64,000 bases of DNA, taken from Undaria pinnatifida. Taxonomy: Eukaryota > Sar > Phaeophyceae > Laminariales > Alariaceae. Made by a program: the position numbers and the translations under genes. The notes beneath the pieces were generated by a model, which saw only the letters and a list, made by a program, of their open reading frames with translations, ran no database searches and was not told the DNA's origin. Shown piece by piece: positions 44,636-55,312 of the stretch; within the stretch, counting starts at the first letter, position 1, and the number at the start of each line of letters is the position of its first letter. The stretch spans positions 2,949,153-3,013,152 of the forward strand of contig JABAKD010000025.1 of the NCBI GenBank assembly GCA_012845835.1, in the 5' to 3' direction.

Positions 44636-45170
44636 GCTAACGGCGACGCTAACGCTATAACGCTGACGACAACGCTAACGCTAACGCTAACGCTAACGCT
44701 AACGCTAACGCTAACGCTAACGCTAACGCTAACGCTAACGTTAACGCTAACGCTAACGCTAACGTTAACGCCAACGCCAGTGCTGTTGTTCACGCTAACG
44801 CCCACGTTACGCCCACGCTAACGCCCACGCTAACGTCGATGATAACGTCAACCCTAACGCAACTCTAACGCCGACGTCAACGCCAACGCTAACTGCCAAC
44901 GATAACGCAACGCTAACACTGACGCCAACTCCAACGTCAACACTAACGTCAACGTCAACACCAACGCTAACGCCAACAAGAACGACAATACAAACGCCAA
45001 CACCAACGCTAACGTCTTTGCTCACGCCAACACCCAGGCTGCGTTCACGCTAACGCCAACCCCAACGCAACCTTAAGCGCCGAAAACCAACGCTAACACT
45101 ACCGCCAACCAAAACCCAATCCCAACGTTAACACCAACGCTAACGCTCACGCCAACGCCAACGCTAGCGT
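44636..45170 (+). repeat. AACGCT hexanucleotide satellite
   Basis: Pure (CTAACG)n at about 44668-44775, flanked by decayed AACGCC and AACGTC units. It ends about 30 bp from the stop codon of the plastid-protein gene (45203) and so may lie in its 3' UTR. Confidence 0.95.
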
Positions 45171-45202
45171 AATTGTAGCGTCACGGCGGCGGCATGTCGC
45201 GC

Positions 45203-48200
45203 TTACGCTCCGCGTCGGGCCGCCGCCCCATCGACGTGCTCAAGGCTGTCCAATATGTCAGACGGGGCTGATATCATCTTGAAGAATCCCACCTGATAGC
45301 GAACGATTCAAGTTTCCCGCCATCGGTGGGAGGCACCAACGGGCAGCAGAACAGGGTAATCAGAGCAATACATATATATACAAAATGGGGACGGGAAATA
45401 ACAATGAAACAGTAACGATTGCCTCGGGAAGAGGAGAAAAACCCGTCGAGTTCATCCACGGTGCACCTTGCTGCTAGCGGGGGCTGTCGACTTTCAAAGC
45501 GAGAGAGTGGGGAGGTGGGGTGGAGGGTGGTAACGGTAGCTACGACAAACGTTGTTGCTATTTTGGAACTACGCCGCTTGCTGCGGTTGGTTGGGCCTTG
45601 CGCTATACCAGACGGCGCGGGCACGAGACATGCCAACGGCTGCTGCTGCTACTGCTGTGCCATTGCTGCGGCTGTTGCTGGTATTATCAAGCATTGCTAC
45701 CGCCATTGCTGCTTCTACAAATTCTACCGCCGCTGTTGCTACTACTACGACTAATCTATACTACGTACTATTCATCATGTTATTGCTGTACTAAACAAAT
45801 AAGCACCGCTACCCTGCTCTAACATCATTCCCGTCGAAAGCCACAACAGGTAACTGTAAACAGGCCTCGCATTCATATTGTCCATTACGATTGTCCCTTG
45901 CGACGATAATCGTGTCTGTTACTACACTTCTAATGCTACTACAACTATTACTGTTACAATGTTACAAGGGAACGTATTAATAGTGCTCAGGACGAGATTT
46001 GGTGAGTAAAAACAAGGGAATACATAGGTTTTCGTGTAAGCCGTGGGTTCTGATTACAACTATATCGTCCTCCGTAATACTACAATACTAAACTTACAAA
46101 CATACTGAAAAGTTGCGCTACTATTAATAGTAAACTGCTGCTACGCCATCGTCATCGAGACCTACTGCTACAGCGCCATCCATAAATAGCCTTATGACAA
46201 CTCTACACAAGCCTCTCACATCCATATCGTCCATGACGATGTCTCCGGTAACGATCATCGTGTCTGTTGCCGGCAGTACCTCTTCCACGTACCCCGCGTA
46301 CACCCGGGACACAACGTACGGAATAGACGCGTCAAACTCCCTGGAAATTTCCTGGAAGACGAAAAAACAGAGATCGGGGCGCAAAACCACAACAAAAGGA
46401 GCGGAGTTTGGACAGGACAGGACAGGAGGCGAGGAAAGGGGGGTGGGGATCGCTGATTCCATCCTTGCGAGCCAGGACAAATGACTCCCGGCGGTGGATT
46501 GTTAATATACATATGAACAAACACAATAGTAGTGGTTCTTCAACAGCGTCTGTATTTGCCAGCCGGGAGTAACGGCGCTATAGCGGCAACCGCTACTCTG
46601 CTCACTGCCACTACTGGTTATAGCCATCTATGCCAAGGGGTTCCACAGGCGCTATAGCGGCAACCGGCACTATTCAACCGGCCCTACAGAGGGGCCATTA
46701 CTGTAACATCATCATGCTTGTCTTCCGACAGCGCGCCAATGAAACCAAACCACAAGCGAAGAGGTAGACAAAACGTTGACACTGGAGGCGGGGAGCGGGA
46801 GGGAGCAGCCTCCACGACGCACACAACAAGGACGGCGTAAATTAACAGCAAGGCAAGCCTACGACCCTAAGCATGCGCCAAGCCCACGACTCCCCTACCA
46901 TATCTTGTAGACAACTGCCTTTGGGAGAACCTAACAGGTCAAACAGAGTCACAGCGTCGTTTTGTGGCTTCTGTTTTTTCGTTTTTTTTTGGGGGGGTTA
47001 ACCTTGTTAACCTTATCCTAACCCTTAACCTTGAAACTAACTCCCTAACATAACACACCAAACACAGTAAAACAGTACAGCAAAATTCTCGCGCAGACTC
47101 GTGTCAACTGTAATTTCGGTCTGCGGTAAACCAAGCCTACGTCCAGTCTACGCCAAGCTCAGCCCGCCGGAAGCCTCCTACGCCAAGCCTTCCGTTCGAC
47201 GGTCGATGCACAGTAGCTCGCGCTACGCGGGTTCAAAGCGTGCTCGCAAAGTCTTGCGCCTGACGCTCCCCCCCCCCGTCTCAAGGAGTACCTCCACCTT
47301 CAGCATTCTCCACCTTCTGCACTCGCGTATGAATTTCGCTGCGAAAGGCCCTTCCGCACAGGAGGTGCTTCGAACGCTCAGCGAAGGGTTACAACCAGAC
47401 GTAACCCAATCTTCAGCCAAGCCAACTGCAGCGAGCGCTACTTCAAGCTTACTACGCAAGCCTACTACGCCAAGCCTACTACGCCAAGCCTATCCCACCC
47501 CTGTACCTACGCCAACCCTTCACCACGCCTAAGCCTACGCAAACTCAGGCCACCCCTATCCCTCCCCTATCCCACCCCAACGCCCACGAGCAGCAAGGTA
47601 CCAACAACCAACCACAAACAGGCCACACGATACCACACTACACACCACACCACGCCTGGCCAGGCAAGCACTACAGCTATGACACCAAGAACAGTCGCTG
47701 CTGACAGTATAAACGACTATCCGGCGCCCAAAACCACCGTGGATATTGCTGCTGATGTGTCTGTTGTTTGTCACGTACGGTATATACCCCATCGGACCTT
47801 GCCTCCCTGCCACACAGATGTCTTGCTACCTGGGCGACCATCACCCAGGACACTCAGGACCCCACCTACTGACAGCTTGCCAGATCACAATATCCGCACT
47901 TGGTAGGACCTCAAGGGATATCACTGCGGTACTCTCTAGGACGAGGTTGTAACAAGCCATTACCACGGCACCAAAGTGGCGTCCCGCCCTAAAGGGTTTT
48001 CGCAGGGGTTTTCACAGGTCGGGTCACTTCTCACGGGTCGGGACGGGTCAGGGTGACCCGAACCGACCCGACCTGTCCCGTGAAATTCAAAACTTCCTCG
48101 TCCGACCCCCAACCCGATCCGTGATATTTCGAACATCTCCTGATCCGACCCGCCCCGATGATCGAGATTTTGAAACGCTAAACCCGACCCGCGGGTGGTG

Positions 48201-51200
48201 TCATGACCCGTGAGAAGCTCTGGATTTTTGTGCTCACCATGCTGTACTTCTTCCCGTCGAAAGCCCATTTCCCCCTGACGGACATTGGTAGCGGCCCGTT
48301 CGTGGCGCCTGCGGTTATCGTCCCATCCTCATTGAGCACGATTGAGGTTTCAGCCACATCCCGGTCCTCCAGCTCCTCCAACTTTCAGGCCAAAACAAAG
48401 AACACGAAAAGAAGGGGAATCACAGTATGAAAGATTTTGCTATTCTTTCTGGAGCCTGCAATGGCCGATGCAGTGTTATGCACACGTTAATTCTGTATTT
48501 ATATCCCCACCGGCGATCCAATGGTATTTTAATGTGGTTTTCACCCCTGTCCTCCAGCTCCTCCAACTTTCAGGAGAAAACAAAGAGAGAAAGGTGAGTC
48601 ACGAAAATACCGGTTACGAGTACGTATATTATATTTTCTGGTGCCGATAACCGCCGACTCATTACGTACCAAACACGAGTACACCGGCTACGAGTACCAG
48701 GTACCGGTATACCATATTTTCTGGTGTCGAAACTGCCGATTCGTGTATGATTCACTATAATTTCCCATGTATCCCCACCTGGGATCCGGTGGAGTCATTT
48801 CCAACATGTTACATGTCACGGATCATCCCATCACCCATGGTGAGCTTCAGCTTCAGGTTACACAAGGTTCTTATCCCCAGGGTGGCGTCGTCGGCAGAAA
48901 AGGGAAGGGGGTCCTGCCAACACGGGAGGTACCGGGGCCTCGGGCGGTGTCGACTGTGAAAACACCGGAAAACAAGATTCGGCTATGACCAAGTCCGGCT
49001 CATGGCCGAATCGTGGCTGCAGGGCTTTTCCAAGTCGACGCCGCCCGAGGCTCAGTACCTCCTTTCTCAGAAGCACCCCCGCCCTTTTTTGCTCCTCTGC
49101 TGCCCATGGCTCCGCCTCCTGCCCTAGTGGAAACTTCTGGCCCTCCTCGGGTGTATCATTACGCAGCTGGCCATTGGGGGGAGGGACCGCTACGGTGATG
49201 AGGGAGGCGGCCAGCAGAGCGGCCATAGTCACCGTGGTGGACGGGGCCAAGGTTTTAAAGAGGTACGAAGAAATATGTGGTCGCCAGGGACCTCCTGGAT
49301 TTGTACCCGGGTCTCCCAGGTAGATGGATACACGGATCTTGAGGGGTATAACAGACTACTGGTGCCGCTGGACCATTGCACACAGCGGTCAGCTTCTGTT
49401 CTCTTCTGGTTCATGGGGTCAACACTCGGCCTCAGCTGTGTGTCCACCCAAGGTCATAGATAGAAGATTGGATATTGTGTTCCAGGTGTTGGTATAGGTG
49501 TTGGTGTAAGAGGCGGGGTGGTTGTGGGGTCTAGCTCCCTTGCAGCGGAACCTCGCGTCGCTCCTACACTGTCTATAGCTGCACCTGCAGACACTGCGCC
49601 TGCTGTTGCCCCGGTCGCGACTGTGTAGCCCCGCCCGTGGTCGACCACGTAACTACGTTAGTACCGTAATCGGCCTAAGGTATGAGCCTTCCTCGAGGAA
49701 AACTACTCCATTGCAGCTAACCACCTCGGGTGATAAAAACACAACAAAACGAACTATGGCCCGAGGTGCGTCCTTGTAGGCCAAATACGGTAATGATGAA
49801 CCGAGCCCTGGAAGTAGAACCGCCACGCGTAAGGCCAATGCACGCATGGATCCAAGGCACTCCTGCCGATCCCTCCGATCCCGTTTTCTATGGACCCTAG
49901 TGTTTCCGACCTGGTACCATTCACCTCTTGCCCTGAGTCGGTGCAATATATTTTGAGTCTGTAGTCGGTGATGATCCACATCCATACCTATGTAACCCGG
50001 GGTGGGAGCTTTGCGTGCTGACCGTTCTGATCTTCGACTAATCGCTCGAAATACTTAGACCGGGTGGTTTTTAAGTGGGTGTACCACTGTAGTATTACAG
50101 TAGCCGTGCCTTCTTTTATAACGAGGCAAGGACGAGAGAGCGAAAGCGACCGAGAATGTGTTTTGTCTTGCACGGCAAAAAGGCTTTTCATTGAGGGGTG
50201 CGCGCAGCGTCCACTACTCTACGGCTGCCAGTCTGTCTGCGCGCTTTGTACCGCTGTCTGTCGGCGGCTTATTTCGGATGGCGAGAGCTGTACGTGGCCA
50301 TTAACTCGAGGCCCACAAGAGCGGAAGAGTTGGGGCTAACTCGTGGTGCTTGTTTCGTTGCACGCCGTCTCGAGTTACATAGGCTGCATGTCTGTCTTGT
50401 CTGTGTCTGTGCTTCTGTCCCACCCCTAACCGCTGTCTGTCGGCGGCTACATCACTGACTGCGAGAGCTGTAAGTGACCGATTTTCACAAACTCGTCGTC
50501 TACAGGAACGGACGCGTTTACGCTACGTAGATCGCAGGGATGGTTTGGTAGCACGCCGTCTCGAGTTGGTCGCGGTCGCCGGGCTGTTGTCGCTTTGGTA
50601 GCCGTGCGGCGGATTTTTTGTTCGTTTTGTGTGAGTTGGTTTCATTCTCCGAGTGCACACGGCCTGCATGTACGCGGCATTTTTGCCTCATTTACTGCTC
50701 TACTAGACATATGATTATAAAGGTGGTCGACCCTTTCTTTCTCTCTTGTCACTTCCTTCGCCCCTGTTCCCCGTTGTTTTGCCTGTTCCCCGTTTGATTT
50801 GCCGTTTATGTTTTCTTTTGGTTACCCTTGGGGGGTATGGAGGCGACGAGGCCTGTATGGACATCACCGTTGATGGACACAATAAGTAGAGGACAGGCCA
50901 GGCAGCAATGCTCCGAACCCTATAGAAGTTGCGTTCGGAACCCAGTTGGTCGCCGCCCCGACGCCGGCTGGGTAGTGCCATTTGCTTTGTTGGTTCCTGT
51001 ATTTGTTAGGTTCGTTTTTTTTGTAATTGGTGCGGGGGCGATGATGGCCGTTTCGACACCGTTATCGTTAGGAACAGTAAGCAGGTGGTAGACCACGCGG
51101 CAACGCTCCTACTCCTACAGCAGTAGGTGCACTCGGGGTCCAGTATGGTTGCTGCCTCCGGCGCTGGTTGGGTGTCTTCATGTGCTTAATTGCTGCCTGT

Positions 51201-52866
51201 CTGTTTTGGTTAGTTTTTGTTTTTGTCTTGCCGCTTTGTTTAACTCGATGATTCGTCTTCCTGGGTACTTCTACCCTCCCCCCTGCGTTCCCTACTATTT
51301 TCTTCCATATCATTCCATTTTTTATGTTATTTTTCTTCTTACTTTCTCTCGTCCTTGCACGTATTAATAGTATGGTGTGCTGGCTTGCATATGCTCCGCC
51401 CCCGCATTCATGGCGATCGGCATTGAATCGTAGTCAAAGCACCTGTACTTGCAATGCAATGTGTCTCTGCTTTGTAGTTTGTGACCACAGAGCTCGTCTC
51501 TATTAATAAGAGGACACAGTGTATGCTGGACGTATTATGTAAGGGTGGGTATCAGTTTAATGTGGAGTATAATAGCTGAAGGCATAACAACACGCCTGCT
51601 CCACCAGTAGGCCTACTGCCGTAGGCTACACCAGTAGGTCTACTGCTTGTCTAATACTGGTACCTCGTATCTGGTACTACTCAGTGGCAAGTAATAACAC
51701 CCGGTTACAGCAAACACAGGACAAGCGTACCGGTATTCATGACTACGTGTTCACATCATGGCATGAACAATATTTTTGTTTACGGGCAGGTTGTCTGTGA
51801 GCACAGCACAACAGTTTCTATAGCAGCACGTTCTACAGCAGCATTTTCGACGGTATCAACAGTAGGTTCTACTGTAATGCAGCGTCAACGATACGCGTTG
51901 TCGTGCTGTTCCCCTTGTCTTATTTTGTATTCATTTAACATGTACCGGAGTATTAAGGTTGGGCAGCGGGTAGGCGGTCACGTAAAAGGAAGAGGTTTAG
52001 TACCAGTGTCAGCAGCAGAACGTTCTATGGAGACTAACGGCGTGCTAAACCCTTCCGCCTGCGACGAACGTATGATATCATTCCTTCAGATCAACTGCGC
52101 GCCAAAACTACCCCTTCATCCAGTAGACTACTGCACGTGGCGTACTGTAAGCTGTACAACACGTATTGGCAGTATGTACCTATCATACCATACATTTGAG
52201 CATTGGTATTAATAGTAGTATGATCGTGCATGATGTGGTAGTTTGTTCTCACATTCTGCGATTTCCAACCGAGAGTCCACTTCAGCAACAGCCTCGCCTG
52301 GATCCTGCGAACACCGAACAAAATGCTACTATTAATACTACGACTATTGCAGCTGCTGATGTACTGCTCTGTAGCTGGTAGTACGCACGAGTACGTCGCT
52401 AACATGCACGATGCACCTGCATGATCAGATATGATATCACCTTGCCTACGTACGTACAGCACGGATGTAGGCCGCAGACAACAAGCTTTCAATAAAACAC
52501 AGATAAAAAGTGTCACGAAAAATTCCCCGTACCTTGTACTTCTACATGTACAGGAAAGCAAGAGCAAACCACACACACCTGAAATTCACGGTTCGCCAGA
52601 TCGCCCGTTGTAACTTCGGCCGTCGTCTCCGCGTTCATGCGCAGGGCACCGCAGCTAGACACCTTTCCCCGAGACCCCGTCCATGCCGATAGGACTGGTG
52701 CGGCTCCTCGCGAGCACGCTCCTAGCACATTCGAAGACGGCACGGATGCAGCTCGTCTACAATTCGAGGCAGAAGATTTCGAGAAGGGGCACACAGAAAA
52801 GGCTTCGAGCCTTGCGCTCAAAAGCAGCACCACAAGTGTTCCCGTCAAGTTTCTTGCGGAGACCAT
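45203..52866 (-). CDS. Plastid-targeted protein of unknown function, 4 exons, 217 aa
   Basis: Exons on the minus strand: 52866-52579, 48381-48238, 46351-46220, 45292-45203. All introns are phase 0 and GT-AG. The product starts with a hydrophobic signal peptide (MVSARNLTGTLVVLLLSARL), then EA|FS, the stramenopile cleavage context with Phe at +1, then a Ser/Ala/Arg-rich transit-like stretch. This indicates import through the four-membrane plastid. The mature part reads EDRDVAETSIVLNEDGTITA, SVRGKWAFDGKKYSMEISRE, VVSRVYAGYVEEVLPATDTM and finally VGFFKMISAPSD. It looks like a small beta-rich domain whose final VGFF.MI strand I associate, from memory, with uncharacterised plastid proteins of photosynthetic stramenopiles. 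Intron 1 is 4.2 kb, so a further phase-0 exon between exons 1 and 2 cannot be excluded. Function unknown. Confidence 0.75.
48003..48222. mobile_element. About 220-bp hAT-like element beside a splice donor
   Basis: Ends are CAGGGGTTTTCACAGGTC and, inverted, CAGAGCTTCTCACGGGTC (14 of 18 match). The flanking 8-mers GGTTTTCG and GATTTTTG match at 6 of 8, consistent with an old target duplication. The inside is rich in GACCCGACCCG words. The right end lies 15 bp from exon 2 of the plastid-protein gene. Confidence 0.6.
48541..48600 (-). repeat. Copy of the exon 2 acceptor edge of the plastid-protein gene
   Basis: CCTCCAGCTCCTCCAACTTT occurs here and at the real exon edge (48366-48385), with the neighbouring CAGG(A/C)(G/C)AAAACAAAGA also shared. 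Read on the minus strand it is a decoy acceptor plus about 10 codons of exon start. Confidence 0.85.
48926..49066. repeat. Imperfect inverted repeat, arms about 60-65 bp
   Basis: Left arm begins GAGGTACCGGGGCCTCGGGC; the right arm, reversed, begins GAGGTACTGAGCCTCGGGCG. Matching continues through GTCGACT and the inner ATTCGGC(T/C)ATGA near the centre at about 48996. It lies in intron 1 of the plastid-protein gene. Confidence 0.75.
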
Positions 52867-55312
52867 AGTTCCTGGGGGGAGTGGATCGAGGTGTGCTGCA
52901 GATCGGGAGGGAGGAGGGGCGTGGATTGGGTGAGGCTCTTCTGTGGTTGGAAACATGAGCGCGGGCCGAATTTCCTGGTGAATTCCTGGTGGGATGATGT
53001 TGGAGGTTGGGCTTCTGTGTGCTTTTCGGCCTAGGAATCTCACTCAATCATCTCGTATCGTAGCATGATTTTCGTCGTTTGGCAACTGTGGCAAAGGACG
53101 CTACTCTGAGTGCTGTCACGTACGACGTTCCATCTGTGAGGTAGGGGTACACCCCGATACAAACTCGTGTCGACACGGCGTGACAAACTCTTACCTCGCT
53201 GCTCTAGGCTACGTCCTCCGTGCGTGTGATATGCGGGCTATATTCGTTCGTACTGCGTAATCAAGTCCACGCGTATGCATGGGGGGAGGTTAAGGAGCAT
53301 TTTCCCGAAACATTTGGAGGCGTTTCTTGAAAATGCGCGCCATTTCTTACCGATCCAAACGAGTGTGTCGTTCTTGCGCACAGGATACGCGCTGTGCTAC
53401 GGATTGGGTTCTTGAGTTGTCTAGAAGCTACCGGTACACCCATATTGTTTTCTGACGCAATGAAAGCGTAGCAAAACTGGTTACAGAGAGCGAGATGGTG
53501 CAACGTTTCAATCAGTCGAAAGACTATCTACCGCCGCGGTGAATTTTTGTATTTTTTTACTTGCTATTAGTGGGGTCGAATTATGCCGGGCTCGCAGGAG
53601 TGCATCGTTACTGGTGGTAATTACGAATGATAGTGCAGTGATAAAAGGACTGGTGGTGATTATGATAGTGCAGTGATAAAGGGACGCCGCCGCTGTATGT
53701 GCCTGAACATGCTTGACGCGTTGTACAGATAGCTGTTGTTGCAGTGCGCTTCGTGGCAGAAACATACCTGCGAGTAGTTGGTAATAACGTAGTAACAGAG
53801 GGGGTGAAAAAAATATTTTTACCGCCGCTCGTTTACTTCTTCTGCATGATACATCCACGTGTTGGGACAATATACTGGAATTTATGTGGGATGCGTATGT
53901 TTAATCGTGCAAGCCTCGGAGGGCGGCGGCGGCGGGTGGGGCAACGTCAAGCTAAGCGACCTGTGCACGCTTTAGTTCACCGCCTACAACTACCTTCGCC
54001 CTGTGCCGTGCAATAACGGCGCAAGACACACAACCCAAAAATGGACACGCAGGGAGGGGCAAGGCTGACAGAGAGGCAACCCTAACCAAAACATGAGAAA
54101 ATTCACGTACACAAGTATTTGCCTCACTTCGTTCATTTTGACTGTAGTGTTGTTGTAGGTTTGACCCTAACATGCGTTCATGCGTCCATTGATGGAAGGG
54201 GCTGTATGGCTGACTGGTGGTGCTCTTTTATGCCGCTCTGTGTTGTAGATACGACGAACACGACGACGTAAACCATCGTCGAGCAGTGGGTAGAGGGTCA
54301 GTGAGAACGTTCTCTTCGATTCGGGGTTTTCCGATACCCCCAGATTATTCGGCCAGCTCGTATTATGTTCTCCGGGGCATGTATTACAGAGTAGTACCTA
54401 CGAAAAAGCAGGTCTACGAGTAAGTTTGGTAAGGTTGCACTATCGCGTAATATAACGAACTCTCTTCAAGGCGAGAAGTGCGGTAAGCACTCCTAACCTG
54501 GTCCGTCCGTACGAGCACTTCCTCCATACGCGTCTGTCTGCAGACAGACAAACATGTGGCATGTTACGACGGAATTTATTTGTAGTAGCGGCCATTTCGT
54601 AGTTGTCTCTACTTATGTGCGAAGGTGGGGAACTTGTTACGGACCGAAGCAGGAAAGCATCGTGCAGCGGACCCCAATTGCTCTCAGTCAATCCAGAACA
54701 GCAGGAGGAACGCACAACCTCCGTTCCGCTCCGCATTACTCTTAGGGCGAAAGTGGAAGGAGTGGAACAATACGAAAAGTTCACAATCTATGTTGCTGTC
54801 GTTATTGTTGCTTCCACAATGACTCGTCGCCATCATCTACTCCGCGGTCATAAGACAGACTCCAACAACTCTGTCTGAAATGGAGGAACACCTGAGAGAA
54901 AAATGAACACCTGAAAGAAAAAAACACACATAAATGTATAAAAAATAGTTGCTTGCAAGGAATACAACAGCAACAACACTACTAGTAGAAATCGCCACAC
55001 ACAGAACACACAACGACGCAAAGCCTCGAGATAACGACGCGGCGACAAAAACTCATCACCGTCCGTCCGCTGGCGCACTCAGCGCACATTCCCACCCGAC
55101 TCGCACGACATCTAAAGGTGTACGAGAAACTATAACGCACGCACAGTAGTGCGTCCGAAGCATATACACACTGATCTCCCTCCCTCCCCTCGTTAAACCA
55201 TCGTAGTGCGGTGTAGAGTGTCCTGTCTTCCCTTAGAATATCAGCCCCTATAGAAAGCGTTTTAGGACGATCGGGGTGAGGACTCCTCCGCCCTCCCCCG
55301 CCCGGCCAACGA
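52867..55312. other. Spacer between plastid-protein and Cdc7 genes
   Basis: The plastid-protein promoter should lie just above 52,866 and the Cdc7 3' UTR just below 55,313, as both genes are on the minus strand. A small tandem repeat (GATAGTGCAGTGATAAA) lies at about 53,625-53,685. Short open frames such as 54217-54423 (+) show nothing recognisable. Confidence 0.5.

Larger units (their letters stand above)
38304..45202. other. Gap between convergent genes, no gene recognised
   Basis: About 6.9 kb holding repeats: the G-run minisatellite, a LINE-like fragment, the foldback MITE, CCCTAAAACCCC-family pieces, the 43.1-kb minisatellite and the AACGCT satellite. Open frames such as 39665-40372 (-), 40531-40734 (+) and 41937-42536 (+) show no domain I recognise and no supporting splice pattern. 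Two related pieces (CGTTT-C-TTGGACG at about 40408 and 40638) hint at a decayed duplication. Confidence 0.6.

Noticed and set aside
47101-47532. Open frame of 143 codons with repeated YAKPS-like words
   Set aside because: It comes from short tandem repeats (CTACGCCAAGC); both strands are open and nothing is recognised.
48858-49250. 130-residue minus-strand open frame as an extra exon of the plastid-protein gene
   Set aside because: A hydrophobic stretch is present but no phase-compatible acceptor-donor pair gives convincing sequence, and it overlaps the inverted repeat. Left as uncertain.
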